46,732 nt of DNA from an uncultured Gammaproteobacteria bacterium (GCA_913048065.1 CAJWVG010000005.1:1-46732); one strand, 5' to 3'. Shown: positions 17,297 through 27,790, counted from the stretch's first letter. Notes: generated by a model not told the origin, from the letters alone. A program made the numbers and translations.

Positions 17297-18183
17297 TGAA
17301 AAAATCAAAATACTTCATAAAACTTGAAATAGATTTTAAAAAATTACAGAAACATATTATTAATGAATTAAAATCTATTGACTCGAAAATAAAAATACAT
17401 AAAACCAACTGGAAATATAAAACTGGTGGTGGTGGCTTAAGTTGTGAAATTTTAGGTAATAATATTATTGAAAAAGGAATGATAAATTTTTCATCTATTA
17501 AAGGAACAGTACTCCCAGAAAGTGCGTTAGCAAAAAAAATAAAAGGTGGTATAAAAAATTTTGTTGCAACTGGGGTTTCTGTAGTTATACACCCCAATAA
17601 TCCATTTGTACCATGCTCGCATATGAATATCCGGTGTTTTGAGACTAACAGTTCATCTAAAAATAGTTGGTGGTACGGTGGCGGTTTTGATTTAACACCG
17701 TATTTTGTATACAAGGAAGATATAATGAACTGGCACCGATCCGCTAAGAGAGTCTGTGATAGATATAATCCTAAATTCTATAAGGAATTTAGCAAGAATT
17801 GTGATGAATATTTTTATAATAAACATAGAAAAGAAAAAAGAGGTATCGGGGGATTATTCTTTGATAATCTTAATCAACAAAATAAAGATTTTTATAGTGC
17901 CTTCTTAAATGATGTCGGGAAAACATATATAGAAAGTTACGCTGATATCATAAAACAAAGGTATAGAAAAAAATTTACTAAAACCCAAAAAGAATTTCAG
18001 TACTTGCGCAGAGCTAGATATGTCGAATTTAACCTTCTTTATGACAGAGGCACAATATTTGGGCTACAATCTGGTGGAAGGCCTGAGTCTATCTTAATGT
18101 CAATGCCACCAAAAGTGATGTGGATCAGTAAGAAAAATTCAATTCTGAATAAATATGAAAAAGATTTGAAAAAATTTTTATAG
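17296..18183 (+). CDS. hemF: Oxygen-dependent coproporphyrinogen III oxidase
   Basis: A 295-aa enzyme for the aerobic conversion of coproporphyrinogen III to protoporphyrinogen IX in heme synthesis. Diagnostic stretches include GTVLPESALA, GVSVVIHPNNPFVPCSHMNIRCF, WWYGGGFDLTPYF, RGIGGLFFDNL and YVEFNLLYDRGTIFGLQSGGRPESILMSMPP (quoted in part). The conserved histidines are in these blocks. Use of HemF implies an oxygen-using lifestyle. It is the last gene of topA-tsaC-hemF. Its stop is one base from the stop of the convergent thioesterase, with no terminator between. Confidence 0.97.
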   Translation: MKKSKYFIKLEIDFKKLQKHIINELKSIDSKIKIHKTNWKYKTGGGGLSCEILGNNIIEKGMINFSSIKGTVLPESALAKKIKGGIKNFVATGVSVVIHPNNPFVPCSHMNIRCFETNSSSKNSWWYGGGFDLTPYFVYKEDIMNWHRSAKRVCDRYNPKFYKEFSKNCDEYFYNKHRKEKRGIGGLFFDNLNQQNKDFYSAFLNDVGKTYIESYADIIKQRYRKKFTKTQKEFQYLRRARYVEFNLLYDRGTIFGLQSGGRPESILMSMPPKVMWISKKNSILNKYEKDLKKFL

Positions 18184-18184
18184 C

Positions 18185-18661
18185 CTATTTACCAAGAAGG
18201 TTCTTTAATAATTCTGTATTTTTTATAATTTCGTCTTCACTTAAGTTAACAATAGCTGTTGTTAATCTAGAAACACAATTCATTTTTCCAGCATCATTGC
18301 GTATATCAATATTCCATACATGTACAGATCTACCCAGGCTAGCAACTGTCGTTTTACCAGTGACATAACCGCTGGACACAGGTCTTACATGATTAGCATT
18401 TATTTCTAAACCAACTGCTTTTTGTTTTTTCATGTCAATACACATGTTCGACGCAATACTTCCAAGGGCTTCTGCAAGAACACATGAGGCTCCCCCATGC
18501 AATATCCCTCTTGACTGTCTTGTAAAATCTTCAACAGGCATCCTTGCAACAACATAGTCTTCTCCTAACTCAATAAATTCGATACCTAAATGTTTATTTA
18601 AATTGTTATTCCTTAGTGAAATAACATGTTCTAGGGTGAATTTTTCATGCCAAATAGACAT
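18185..18661 (-). CDS. Hotdog-fold acyl-CoA thioesterase (YdiI/PaaI-like)
   Basis: A 158-aa hotdog-fold protein. The stretches ARMPVEDFTRQSRGILHGG and SCVLAEALGSIASNM match the YdiI/EntH group, including the HGG motif and the glutamate expected to be catalytic. EINANHVRPV and GKTTVASLGRSVHVW also fit. Members hydrolyse aryl- or acyl-CoA thioesters. A menaquinone role (as for E. coli YdiI/MenI) is not supported here, because the window shows ubiquinone genes only. It is a single gene pointing away from hemB. Confidence 0.85.
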   Translation of the reverse strand: MSIWHEKFTLEHVISLRNNNLNKHLGIEFIELGEDYVVARMPVEDFTRQSRGILHGGASCVLAEALGSIASNMCIDMKKQKAVGLEINANHVRPVSSGYVTGKTTVASLGRSVHVWNIDIRNDAGKMNCVSRLTTAIVNLSEDEIIKNTELLKNLLGK

Positions 18662-18737
18662 TTAGCCTCCTTTGTTATATTTGTAGATAGATTAATATAG
18701 CATCTTCTCTTAAAATAAAAAGTGTTAGACTAATAAA

Positions 18738-19730
18738 ATGAAAAAAAGTTTCCCAAATATAAGACTAAGAAGGCTTCGAAATAATAGTCCAATTAGAAAT
18801 TTGATAAGAGAGAATGTGTTATCTGCACATGACTTGATACAGCCAATTTTCCTAATTGATGGGAAAAATAAAACAGAAAAGATTAAATCTATGCCTAGTA
18901 TTCATAGAATGACGATTGACCTAGCTATCAAAGAAATTAAAATACTACAAAAACTTGGAATTCAAGGAATAGCACTATTTCCATGTATCAAAGATAAATA
19001 TAAAGATGCCTATGGCTCAGAATCTTATAATGATGATGGTTTAATGCAAAGAGCTATTAGAAGTATCAAAAAATCAGTTAAGAACATTGCGATAATAAGT
19101 GATGTAGCACTGGATCCATATACATCACACGGACAAGATGGGATATTGAGTCCTACCAAAAAAATACTTAATGATGAAACCATAGAAATATTAGTTAAAC
19201 AATCATTGAGTCATGCACGATGTGGAGTAGATATATTAGCTCCGTCAGATATGATGGATGGTAGAATAAAATCTATCAGAAAAGCGCTAGAAAATAATAA
19301 ATTTGTTGATACTAAAATTTTATCTTATTCAGCTAAGTATTCTTCAAATTTTTATGGCCCTTTTAGAGATGCTGTAGGTTCAGTTAAAAATCTTGGCGCT
19401 TCTAAGAAAGATACCTATCAAATGGACTTCTCTAATAGTAAAGATGCGATTCGTGAGGCAGAGATGGATATATCTGAAGGAGCAGATATTATTATGATTA
19501 AACCTGGAATGCCATATTTGGATATTGTTTCTAAAATTAATAGTCAATTTAATGTACCTATCTTCGTTTATCAAGTAAGCGGAGAATATTCAATGATAAA
19601 AGCTGCATCACAAAATAAATGGCTCAATGAGAAAAGAATTGTACTCGAAACTCTAATGTCCATGAAAAGAGCTGGAGCGAATGCGATAATTAGTTATTAT
19701 GCCAAGGATGCTTTAAAATGGATGAAATAA
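18738..19730 (+). CDS. hemB: Delta-aminolevulinic acid dehydratase (porphobilinogen synthase)
   Basis: A 330-aa TIM-barrel enzyme that joins two ALA molecules to porphobilinogen. The two Schiff-base lysines lie in SYSAKYSSNFYGPFRDA and IMIKPGMPYLD. The metal region reads SDVALDPYTSHGQDG. The zinc-binding cysteines of the E. coli type are replaced by Ala/Asp, the magnesium-type pattern known from Pseudomonas. It overlaps aroE by 13 bases. A weak promoter may lie in the 76-bp gap upstream. Confidence 0.97.
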   Translation: MKKSFPNIRLRRLRNNSPIRNLIRENVLSAHDLIQPIFLIDGKNKTEKIKSMPSIHRMTIDLAIKEIKILQKLGIQGIALFPCIKDKYKDAYGSESYNDDGLMQRAIRSIKKSVKNIAIISDVALDPYTSHGQDGILSPTKKILNDETIEILVKQSLSHARCGVDILAPSDMMDGRIKSIRKALENNKFVDTKILSYSAKYSSNFYGPFRDAVGSVKNLGASKKDTYQMDFSNSKDAIREAEMDISEGADIIMIKPGMPYLDIVSKINSQFNVPIFVYQVSGEYSMIKAASQNKWLNEKRIVLETLMSMKRAGANAIISYYAKDALKWMK

Positions 19731-20524
19731 AGAAATTCGCCGTAATAGGAATTCCAATAAAACATAGCTTGTCACCAAAAATCCATAAGGAGTTTGCAAA
19801 ACAACATGGCTTAAAAATTCAATATAAAATGATTGAACCAGATTCAGAGGAGCATTTTGAAACACATACACAAAGCTTCTTTTCAAAAAAAGGGTACGGT
19901 GCAAATATAACTATCCCTTTTAAAGAAAAAGCGTTCTTATTTGCCGATATTCATGATGAATCTACTATAGAATGTGGTTGTGCTAATACCTTGATTTCAC
20001 AAGAAAATAAAATTAAATCATTTAATACAGATGGAGAAGGTTTCATTAATGACTTAACAATCAAAAAAATAGAATTGTTAAATAAAAAAATATTAGTCAT
20101 AGGAGCAGGTGGCTCTGCTAGAAGTATTATAAATTCTTTGATAAAAAATAATATCGACAAAATTGATATATTAAGCAAAACAAAAGAAAGAGTTGACCTA
20201 TTAGTAGATAAATATAAAGATAAATCTAATATTTTTAATTATGAAGATGGTTCAAGCTACGATCTTGTTATTAATACAACACCAGTGAGCCTGACTAATG
20301 AAGAAATAAACTTCCCAACTAATATTTTTAACAAAATAAGTATTTCTTATGATTTATTTTATTCTAAAAATATTACAAATTTTCAAACCTGGTCTAAGAA
20401 TAATGGTGCTACTAAAGCTTATGATGGCTTGGGGATGCTTATTGAACAAGCGGCTCTGTCCTATAGAATCTGGAATAGTTTTGAACCGTCGACAAAAGAT
20501 TTAAAAAATAAATTAGGTTTTTAA
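19718..20524 (+). CDS. aroE: Shikimate dehydrogenase
   Basis: A 268-aa NADP-dependent enzyme of the aromatic amino acid (shikimate) pathway. The substrate site IKHSLSPKIH and GYGANITIPFKEKA with the catalytic lysine are present, followed by the Rossmann motif VIGAGGSARSI and the C-terminal YDGLGMLIEQAA. The hemF...aroE and aroE/yrdA associations are typical of gammaproteobacteria. Its 3' end overlaps the convergent carbonic anhydrase-like gene by 12 bases. Confidence 0.96.
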   Translation: MDEIKKFAVIGIPIKHSLSPKIHKEFAKQHGLKIQYKMIEPDSEEHFETHTQSFFSKKGYGANITIPFKEKAFLFADIHDESTIECGCANTLISQENKIKSFNTDGEGFINDLTIKKIELLNKKILVIGAGGSARSIINSLIKNNIDKIDILSKTKERVDLLVDKYKDKSNIFNYEDGSSYDLVINTTPVSLTNEEINFPTNIFNKISISYDLFYSKNITNFQTWSKNNGATKAYDGLGMLIEQAALSYRIWNSFEPSTKDLKNKLGF

Positions 20525-21040
20525 ATATTGATTTTTTAGATCAACATACCCTTTTGCTGAGTACAATAAAAACTCAAGTTCTTTATCTGTAAGTGTACGC
20601 AGTTTTTTTGCAGGGCTTCCAACATAAAGAAAACCGCTTTCTGTCTTTTTGCCTGGTCCAACTAAAGCTCCAGCTGCTATCATACTCTCAGAGCTGATAA
20701 CTGCTCCATCCAGTATAATACTACCCATTCCAATCAAACATCTATCATGGATTGTACATGCATGTATGATAGCGCTATGACCAATGGTAACGTCGCTACC
20801 TATTGATAGTGGATAACCAGAAGGACAAAACTCACTAGCGTGCGTAACATGCAAGATAGAACCATCCTGAATATTAGTTCTTTGGCCGATAAAGATTGTA
20901 TTTATATCGCCACGAGCAACTGAATGAGGCCACATAGCGCTATCTTTATCTATTTCTACATTGCCTATAACTGTAGCCTGTTCATCAACATATGCTGTCT
21001 CATGAATATTAGGACTAATATTATTGAAACTTCTTATCAT
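20513..21040 (-). CDS. Gamma-carbonic anhydrase family protein (YrdA/CaiE-like)
   Basis: A 175-aa left-handed beta-helix protein made of hexapeptide repeats. The metal-ligand histidines of gamma-carbonic anhydrases appear in LHVTH and IGHSAIIHAC, and the substrate-side SVARGD(I)N and NIQDGS motifs are present. The track start at 21070 adds ten residues overlapping the fae-like promoter region. I prefer the ATG at 21040 (MIRSFNNISPNI), which gives the usual start. Activity in this subgroup is not always proven. Confidence 0.88.
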   Translation of the reverse strand: MIRSFNNISPNIHETAYVDEQATVIGNVEIDKDSAMWPHSVARGDINTIFIGQRTNIQDGSILHVTHASEFCPSGYPLSIGSDVTIGHSAIIHACTIHDRCLIGMGSIILDGAVISSESMIAAGALVGPGKKTESGFLYVGSPAKKLRTLTDKELEFLLYSAKGYVDLKNQYLKT

Positions 21041-21108
21041 GTTATCTATTCCTTTTAGTGAACTTACCATATATTATAATCATAAAATCAATTAGGAAGG
21101 AAAAATTT

Positions 21109-21657
21109 ATGAGTGAAAAATTTATTATGAAAGTTGGTGAGTCGTTGGTTGCAGGTGGTCCAGCTGGAACAGCTGCTGAGCCAGAGATAGTTATAGGTGA
21201 TTTAAATGGCCCATTTGGAACTGCTTTTGCAAATTTAATTGGCAATCAATCGAAAGGTCACTCAAAAGTTTTAGCGATAATGAATACTGACGTGATGGTC
21301 AAGCCTGCTACTTTGATGGTAAGCAAAGTTACTGTTAATAAAGATAGGTATACCAATATACTTATGGGTACTGTCCAAGCTGCTATTGCTAATGGTGTGC
21401 TTGATGCTGTAAGAAATGGAGATATACCTAAGGAAAAAGCAAATGAATTAGGGATTATAGTGTCTGTATGGCTAAATCCGTCTGTTGCTACTGATGATAA
21501 TCTTGATCATAAAATACTATTTGATATACACAGGAAAGCAACTACCCAAGCAATACATAAGGCAATGAATAATGAGCCTGATATTGACTGGTTGCTTGAA
21601 AACCAAGACTCAATTATTCATAAATATTTTCAAATGGGCATTGATGGGAAGATATAA
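21109..21657 (+). CDS. Formaldehyde-activating enzyme (Fae) family protein
   Basis: A 182-aa Fae-domain protein. It matches true Fae along its length: KVGESLVAGG, VIGDLNGPFGTAFAN, KPATLMVSKVTVN, GTVQAAIANGVLDAV and IVSVWLNPSVA. Classic Fae joins formaldehyde to tetrahydromethanopterin. Here the histidine near residue 17 of Fae, thought to be catalytic, is replaced: the site reads GTAAEPEIVIG with Glu24. The protein may therefore be one of the Fae-like paralogues of unknown activity. The ATG at 21109 follows AGGAAGG. The track start at 21058 is too far upstream. TATAAT at 21075-21080 may be its -10 box. It heads a seven-gene operon, two bases before ubiA. Confidence 0.85.
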   Translation: MSEKFIMKVGESLVAGGPAGTAAEPEIVIGDLNGPFGTAFANLIGNQSKGHSKVLAIMNTDVMVKPATLMVSKVTVNKDRYTNILMGTVQAAIANGVLDAVRNGDIPKEKANELGIIVSVWLNPSVATDDNLDHKILFDIHRKATTQAIHKAMNNEPDIDWLLENQDSIIHKYFQMGIDGKI

Positions 21658-21659
21658 AA

Positions 21660-22511
21660 ATGCTGGAAAGGATTAAACTTTATTCTCAGTTAATGAGGAT
21701 GGATAAACCTATAGGTTTTTTCTTGTTAATGTGGCCAGTATTATGGGCCTTTATAATTTCAAGCGAAGGTTCACCTAATATATTTTTTTTAATAATTTTT
21801 GCAGTTGGGATAATTGCGACCCGTTCTGCGGGTTGTATAATCAATGATTATTTTGATCAAGATTTTGATTTAAAAGTAGAAAGAACAAAAAATAGAGTGC
21901 TGGCTACTAAACAAGTATCAAATAACGAAGCTCTTATTTTATTTGGCTTACTCATCTCATTATGCTTTATGCTTTTACTAATGTTGGACTTTAAAATAAT
22001 ACTACTTGCAATATTCTCTCTATTTTTATTGGTAATCTACCCGCTAACAAAAAGATACTTCAAAATTCCACAATTAATATTAGGAATGGCATTTGGATCT
22101 AGTATCCCGATGGTATTCATGCTTGAAAAAGGACACATAGATTATAACTGTATAATTTTATATGTACTTACCATTATTTGGGCAATAGTTTATGATACGT
22201 ACTATGCGATGGCAGATAAAGATGACGATAGAAAAATTGGTATAAAATCGTCAGCTTTGTTCTTTGGCGATAATGATATAACGTACTCATTGAAGCTACA
22301 CTATATTGTCATATTAAACTTTATAGTATTAGGGATAATAAATTCATTCAATATTGTTTATTATATATTTATATTGTTCTCGCTATTATGTGTCATTTAT
22401 CAAAATCTACTGGTTAAATCTAGAAAACCCTATCAATGTATATCAGCTTTTGAAAACAATAATATCTTTGGATTAATAATTACTTTTGGTCTAATATTTA
22501 ATTATATCTAA
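21660..22511 (+). CDS. ubiA: 4-hydroxybenzoate polyprenyltransferase
   Basis: A 283-aa polytopic membrane prenyltransferase for ubiquinone synthesis. The first aspartate-rich motif is NDYFDQDFD, followed by [10 protein letters not shown]. The second is [17 protein letters not shown]. The N-terminal [17 protein letters not shown] is typical of UbiA. Seven to nine hydrophobic segments are visible. It uses 4-hydroxybenzoate, the product of UbiC encoded elsewhere in this window. It sits between the fae-like gene and bioB with gaps of only 2 and 5 bases. Confidence 0.95.
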   Translation: MLERIKLYSQLMRMDKPIGFFLLMWPVLWAFIISSEGSPNIFFLIIFAVGIIATRSAGCIINDYFDQDFDLKVERTKNRVLATKQVSNNEALILFGLLISLCFMLLLMLDFKIILLAIFSLFLLVIYPLTKRYFKIPQLILGMAFGSSIPMVFMLEKGHIDYNCIILYVLTIIWAIVYDTYYAMADKDDDRKIGIKSSALFFGDNDITYSLKLHYIVILNFIVLGIINSFNIVYYIFILFSLLCVIYQNLLVKSRKPYQCISAFENNNIFGLIITFGLIFNYI

Positions 22512-22516
22512 ATAAT

Positions 22517-23572
22517 ATGAAAAACCCTGACATCAAAAACAACTGGACAGTTCAAGAATTACAGAGTATCTATAATTTACCTTTCAATGATTTATTGTGG
22601 AAGTCTCATGAAATTCATAGAAAATATCATGATCCAAATAAAGTTCAAATATCCACGCTGATGTCTATTAAAACAGGTGGGTGTCCCGAGGACTGCAAAT
22701 ATTGTTCACAAAGCATTAGATATGACACTGATATCAACTTAGAAAAAACTTTACCTTTAAAAGACATAATTAAACAAGCTCAAGACGCAAAGAGTGCTGG
22801 TGCTACTAGGTTCTGCATGGGAGCAGCATGGCGCAACCTTAGTCAAAGTAATTTAAAAAAAGTTAAAGAAATGGTCAAGGAAGTTAAAAAACTTGGTCTA
22901 GAGACATGTGTGACGCTAGGTATGTTAACAGGTCAACAAGCCATAGAGTTGAAAGAGGTTGGCTTAGATTATTATAATCATAACTTGGATACATCGGAAG
23001 AGTATTATAAAAGTGTTGTAACCACCAGAACCTATCAGGATCGACTAGATACTCTAGGGCATGTTAGAAATGCCGGCGTTAAGGTCTGCAGCGGAGGTAT
23101 ATTAGGGTTAGGTGAAGAGAACATTGACCGAATTAAATTAATCAAAGTGCTCGCTAATCTCCAAGAACACCCAGAATCCGTACCAATCAATAAATTAGTT
23201 AAGGTAGAAGGTACTCCATATTTTGATAACTTTGATGTAGATGAATTTGACTTTATCAGAGTTATAGCATTAGCAAGGATTGCTATGCCAAAATCTTATG
23301 TAAGATTATCAGCAGGGAGAGATTCGATGAATGATCAGATGCAAGCATTGTGCTTTTTTGCAGGAGCTAATTCAATATTCTATGGAGAAGAACTATTGAC
23401 TACCAAGAACTCAACAATACAACATGATCAGGCCCTACTAAAAAAGCTCAAGATAAAGACTAAAGTTCCCATCACTGAAGAGAAAGATAAAAACTCCAAT
23501 AACAGTAATGAAAATAAATTAAAAGATATTCCGGTATCTGTAAAAGATTTGCATAAACCTTTGGCATCGTAA
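22517..23572 (+). CDS. bioB: Biotin synthase
   Basis: A 351-aa radical SAM enzyme that inserts sulfur into dethiobiotin. The CxxxCxxC cluster motif appears as [13 protein letters not shown]. Further family blocks are [44 protein letters not shown] and RLSAGRDSM (with the arginine ligand of the [2Fe-2S] cluster). The C-terminal tail (after about residue 310) is lysine- and asparagine-rich and looks lineage-specific. It is followed by bioF after five bases. bioA, bioC, bioD and bioH are not in the window. Confidence 0.98.
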   Translation: MKNPDIKNNWTVQELQSIYNLPFNDLLWKSHEIHRKYHDPNKVQISTLMSIKTGGCPEDCKYCSQSIRYDTDINLEKTLPLKDIIKQAQDAKSAGATRFCMGAAWRNLSQSNLKKVKEMVKEVKKLGLETCVTLGMLTGQQAIELKEVGLDYYNHNLDTSEEYYKSVVTTRTYQDRLDTLGHVRNAGVKVCSGGILGLGEENIDRIKLIKVLANLQEHPESVPINKLVKVEGTPYFDNFDVDEFDFIRVIALARIAMPKSYVRLSAGRDSMNDQMQALCFFAGANSIFYGEELLTTKNSTIQHDQALLKKLKIKTKVPITEEKDKNSNNSNENKLKDIPVSVKDLHKPLAS

Positions 23573-23577
23573 TATAA

Positions 23578-24738
23578 GTGTCAAACTTCAAAAATAGATT
23601 AAAAATAATAAAAGATGAGAATAGATATAGAGAAAGAATATCTTTATATTCAGCACAAGATACAATTGTTAGAGTTGAAGGTAAGTCTGTTACTAATTTT
23701 GCTAGTAATAATTATTTAAGCTTAGCTAATAACAAAAGTCTAAAAGGCATTTTTAAAAATTTCATCGAGAAATATGGCATTGGCTCAGGATCGTCGCCAC
23801 TAATTAGTGGTTACAATAAAGAATATAAAAAACTAGAGTTATATATATCTAAACTGCTAGGTTTTGAGTCGACATTGATTACAAATTCTGGTTATCTTGC
23901 TAATGTTGGTCTACTTAACGCAATATCAGAAAGAGAAACTACAGTATTCCAAGATCGTCTAAATCATAATTCAATAATAGAAAGTTCCAGACTATCAAGA
24001 ACGAATCTTATTCGATATAAACATTTAGATTATGAAGATTTACTATCAAAGATTACCAAAGCTAAATCTGCAACAAAAATAATTTATACTGATAGTGTTT
24101 TTAGTATGACAGGTGAAAAAGCTGATATTGTTGCTCTATCTAATATTGCAAAAAAAACAAAATCACTATTGTTTGTTGATGATGCTCATGGATTTGGTGT
24201 TTTAAGATTGGATAAAAAAAGATTCCCCTCATGTGTTAGTAATATAAATCTTAAAAAAGTTAAGATTGATGCTTATATAGCGACTTTTGGAAAAGCAATT
24301 GGTACTCATGGTGCCTTCATCTCAGGTTCAAAAGATATAATTGAACTACTTATTCAAAAATCAAAGCCATATATATATTCAACAGCATTACCCCCGGCCA
24401 TTATAGCGACTACACTTGAAAGCATAAAAATGATAAAGAGAGATCTGAGCTTAATAACCAATCTAACAGATAATATCAGATATTTTCAAGAGTATAGTTC
24501 CAAGAAGAAATTAAAAGTAAATATTTCAGATACTGCAATACAAACATTGAAAATTGGTAATCCCAAATCTGTTATAAACATATGTAAAAAAGCAATGAAA
24601 CAAGGTATTTTTATACAAGGGATTAGATATCCTACTGTGCCTAAAGATAATGACCTTATAAGGATTAATTTATGTAGCGGACACACTAAAAAACAAATAC
24701 AATCACTAATAGAATTTCTAATAAAAATACAAGAGTAG
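23578..24738 (+). CDS. bioF: 8-amino-7-oxononanoate synthase
   Basis: A 386-aa PLP enzyme of the alpha-oxoamine synthase family that condenses pimeloyl-ACP/CoA with alanine. Visible motifs are NNYLSLANN, GSGSSPLISG, DRLNHNSIIES, the PLP-binding aspartate in FVDDAHGFGV and the Schiff-base lysine in ATFGKAIGTHG. The start codon is GTG. The gene lies between bioB (5-base gap) and coaBC (2-base gap). A related oxoamine synthase is possible in principle, but adjacency to bioB makes BioF by far the best call. Confidence 0.95.
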   Translation: MSNFKNRLKIIKDENRYRERISLYSAQDTIVRVEGKSVTNFASNNYLSLANNKSLKGIFKNFIEKYGIGSGSSPLISGYNKEYKKLELYISKLLGFESTLITNSGYLANVGLLNAISERETTVFQDRLNHNSIIESSRLSRTNLIRYKHLDYEDLLSKITKAKSATKIIYTDSVFSMTGEKADIVALSNIAKKTKSLLFVDDAHGFGVLRLDKKRFPSCVSNINLKKVKIDAYIATFGKAIGTHGAFISGSKDIIELLIQKSKPYIYSTALPPAIIATTLESIKMIKRDLSLITNLTDNIRYFQEYSSKKKLKVNISDTAIQTLKIGNPKSVINICKKAMKQGIFIQGIRYPTVPKDNDLIRINLCSGHTKKQIQSLIEFLIKIQE

Positions 24739-24740
24739 TT

Positions 24741-25970
24741 ATGGATATACTTACAGATAAAAATGTACTACTTGGGATTACTGGTAGTATAGCTGCTTAT
24801 AAAGCAGCTGATATAGTTAGCAGGCTCAAAAAAGAGGGTTGTAATGTAAAAGTTATAATGACAAAAAGCTCTGAACTGTTTATTACAGAGACGACTCTTG
24901 AGGCTCTATCAAATAATAAAGTACTATCTGAAGATACAAGTAATTCTACAAAATCAAATTTTGCTCACCTAGACTTGGCTAAATGGGCAGACATAATATT
25001 AATTGCTCCATGTACTGCTAATTTTATGAATAAACTCGGAAATGGCCATGGAGATGGTTTACTCTCTACAATCTGTTTAGCTTTTACTAAAACTATTTTT
25101 ATCGCACCCGCAATGAATCCAGATATGTGGAATAATAAAGTCACCCAGGCAAGCATCGATAAGTTAAATGCAGCTGAGATAAAAATAATTGGGCCTAACT
25201 ATGGTAGTCATGCCTGTGGTGATATCGGTTATGGCAGAATGTCAAATCCAGAAAAAATAATAGAGAGAATTAAAGAAAAAAGTAAAATAACAAATCTATC
25301 AGGTTGTAGAATATTAATAACTGCAGGACCCACAAGAGAGCCAATTGACCCTGTAAGATTTTTAAGTAATTATAGTTCTGGTAAGATGGGGTTTGCAATG
25401 GCTGTCGCAGCAAAATCTATGGGTGCAAGTGTAGAGCTTATTTCTGGTCCGGTAGCGATAGAATCAGTTAAAGATGTTAAGACTAGCTATATTGAAACAT
25501 CATCAGAAATGTTGAATGCTGTAATGTCTAGAGTACAAGATTTTGATATTTTCATCTCTACAGCTGCCATAGCAGATTATAAGCCTATCAATTACTCTAC
25601 TAGCAAACATAAAAAGAATGAAAATAATATAAATATTGAATTTACACGTGGTACAGATATCTTGAAAACAGTATCAGAAAAGTATAAAAATATATTTACA
25701 GTAGGCTTTGCTGCAGAAACTGATTCGTTGCAAAAAAATACGATAGAAAAACTTCATAAAAAAAATCTTGATATGATTGTTGGAAACATAGCTAACCATG
25801 AACTTGGACTAGGTTTTGAGTCAGATTATAATAAAGTAACAATATTTTCTCATAATGGAACTAAAGAAATTGATGAAGATAAAAAGACTAATATTGCATT
25901 AAATATTGTGGATTTCATTGCTGAAGAATATTCAAGAAAAATAAAAATTGTCAAATCAGATGCTAAATGA
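24741..25970 (+). CDS. coaBC: Bifunctional phosphopantothenoylcysteine decarboxylase / phosphopantothenate-cysteine ligase
   Basis: A 409-aa fusion for two steps of coenzyme A synthesis. The N-terminal CoaC flavoprotein domain has [14 protein letters not shown], the PAMNPDMW motif and [11 protein letters not shown] with the catalytic cysteine. The C-terminal CoaB domain (from about residue 190) begins [18 protein letters not shown] and has a conserved AAIADYKP and [10 protein letters not shown]. The coaBC-dut-algC order is widespread in gammaproteobacteria. The 3' end overlaps dut by 11 bases. Confidence 0.97.
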   Translation: MDILTDKNVLLGITGSIAAYKAADIVSRLKKEGCNVKVIMTKSSELFITETTLEALSNNKVLSEDTSNSTKSNFAHLDLAKWADIILIAPCTANFMNKLGNGHGDGLLSTICLAFTKTIFIAPAMNPDMWNNKVTQASIDKLNAAEIKIIGPNYGSHACGDIGYGRMSNPEKIIERIKEKSKITNLSGCRILITAGPTREPIDPVRFLSNYSSGKMGFAMAVAAKSMGASVELISGPVAIESVKDVKTSYIETSSEMLNAVMSRVQDFDIFISTAAIADYKPINYSTSKHKKNENNINIEFTRGTDILKTVSEKYKNIFTVGFAAETDSLQKNTIEKLHKKNLDMIVGNIANHELGLGFESDYNKVTIFSHNGTKEIDEDKKTNIALNIVDFIAEEYSRKIKIVKSDAK

Positions 25971-26409
25971 AGTAAAGGTTAGGATAAATGATAAAAATTT
26001 AAGAGATATCCCATCTTTCTCAACGCCTGGGTCAGCTGGTTTAGATCTACGAGCATCATTAGAATCACCACTAGAGCTAAAACCAGGTAAAACAGAACTT
26101 ATTCCAACAGGAATATCCATATATATAGAAAATAAAACTCATGCAGCTCTTATATTGCCTAGGTCAGGTTTAGGTCACAAAAATGGCATAGTGTTAGGTA
26201 ACTTGGTGGGATTAATAGATTCTGATTATCAAGGACAGTTGTTTGTATCATGCTGGAATCGGGGTGGCACCGAATACACTATCGAACCATATGATAGAAT
26301 TGCTCAATTAATATTTATAACGATAGAGCAACCAAAGTTCACTATTGTTGATGATTTTAAAGAAACTATAAGAGGGGAAAGTGGTTTTGGCTCTTCAGGG
26401 AAAAAGTAG
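25960..26409 (+). CDS. dut: dUTP diphosphatase
   Basis: A 149-aa trimeric dUTPase that hydrolyses dUTP to dUMP, keeping uracil out of DNA and feeding dTMP synthesis. All five motifs are visible: [44 protein letters not shown] and the C-terminal [10 protein letters not shown]. The track begins at a TTG at 25948. I use the ATG at 25960 (MLNEVKVRI), which matches the family N-terminus. It overlaps coaBC and algC. Confidence 0.97.
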   Translation: MLNEVKVRINDKNLRDIPSFSTPGSAGLDLRASLESPLELKPGKTELIPTGISIYIENKTHAALILPRSGLGHKNGIVLGNLVGLIDSDYQGQLFVSCWNRGGTEYTIEPYDRIAQLIFITIEQPKFTIVDDFKETIRGESGFGSSGKK

Positions 26410-27790
26410 GTTAGATATAGTTAAGGATGCATTTCGCGCATATGACATAAGAGGTACATACCCAGAACAAATAGATGAGGATTTGTTTTATCAAATTGGA
26501 AAATCAATAGCTACAAAGATTCAAAAGGAATCAAACGAAAAGAAAATTATTATATGCATGGATGGAAGATTAACTGGTCCATTACTCAAAAAAAGTCTGA
26601 TAGCAGGGTTGATTGATACAGGAATAGATATTATAGACATAGGTATTTTGCCAACACCATTATTATATTTCTCATTATATCACCTAAAGATAGACAATGG
26701 ATTAATGATAACAGGGAGTCATAATCCTAAAAATTATAATGGCATTAAAATTGTCATAAATAAAAAAACACTATTTAATGAACATATAATGAGATTGTTT
26801 GAAACCATTAAAAATTCTGATTATGTCAATAGCAGAGAAAAAGGAGTTAAAGAATTTAATAATGAGATAGTTGACGAATATATAAATGAGATAAGAACGA
26901 CTATAACAATTAAAAATCCATTCAAAGTAGTTATTGATTGTGGAAATGGTGTAACTGGTGCAATTACAGAAAGAATTTTTAATGCTTTTAATGTTGATCA
27001 TGAAATAATTCATGAAAACGTCGATGGCAATTTTCCAAATCATCCACCAGATCCATCGAATGAAAATAATTTACTTGATATCAAAAAAGCAGTTGTGAAA
27101 ACTCAATCAGAATTAGGAATTGCATATGATGGTGATGGTGACCGTATCATTGCAATAAATGCAGATGGTGAAGTAATTTGGCCAGATGAATTAATGATAA
27201 TTTTCAGTAGAGATATATTAAAAAGAAATAAAAATGCCAAGATAGTTTATGATGTTAAATGTACAGCTAATTTAGAAAAAGAAATCAAAAAAAATGGTGG
27301 TATACCAATATTATCCAGAACCGGTCATTCATTTATTAAAAAAGCGATTACTGAGGAAAAAGCTAAGCTTGGTGGAGAAATGAGCGGACATATATTTTTT
27401 GCTGATAAATGGTATGGCTTCGATGATGGAATTTACACATCGCTTCGCTTGCTAGAAATCTTAACAAATAATAAGACGTCAAATATTCTAACTAATCTTC
27501 CTAAATCTATTTCTACGCCGGAGATAAACATACCCTTTGATGAAAACAATCATATTATATTCATGAAATCATTTGTCGAACAGTCAAAATTTGAAGGGGC
27601 AAAAATAGTTGATATTGATGGGTTAAAAATAATATATGATGATAGTTGGGGTTTGATAAGATGTTCCAATACAACATCTAGTATAGTTCTAAGATTCGAA
27701 GCTGATACAGACATAGCGATGAAAAATATAAAAAGTATGTTTAAGAAAATTATGCTAAGAATAGATAACGCCCTTATTATCCCCTTTTAA
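26381..27790 (+). CDS. algC: Phosphomannomutase/phosphoglucomutase
   Basis: A 469-aa alpha-D-phosphohexomutase. The four functional loops are present: the phosphoserine site [13 protein letters not shown], the metal loop YDGDGDRI, the sugar loop [10 protein letters not shown] and the phosphate loop [12 protein letters not shown]. The N-terminal [11 protein letters not shown] is typical of AlgC/ManB of gammaproteobacteria. It makes mannose-1-P or glucose-1-P for surface polysaccharides. The start appears to be a GTG at 26381, giving a 29-base overlap with dut. A TTG at 26387 is an alternative. It is the last gene of the operon that begins at the fae-like gene. Confidence 0.93.
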   Translation: MVLALQGKSRLDIVKDAFRAYDIRGTYPEQIDEDLFYQIGKSIATKIQKESNEKKIIICMDGRLTGPLLKKSLIAGLIDTGIDIIDIGILPTPLLYFSLYHLKIDNGLMITGSHNPKNYNGIKIVINKKTLFNEHIMRLFETIKNSDYVNSREKGVKEFNNEIVDEYINEIRTTITIKNPFKVVIDCGNGVTGAITERIFNAFNVDHEIIHENVDGNFPNHPPDPSNENNLLDIKKAVVKTQSELGIAYDGDGDRIIAINADGEVIWPDELMIIFSRDILKRNKNAKIVYDVKCTANLEKEIKKNGGIPILSRTGHSFIKKAITEEKAKLGGEMSGHIFFADKWYGFDDGIYTSLRLLEILTNNKTSNILTNLPKSISTPEINIPFDENNHIIFMKSFVEQSKFEGAKIVDIDGLKIIYDDSWGLIRCSNTTSSIVLRFEADTDIAMKNIKSMFKKIMLRIDNALIIPF

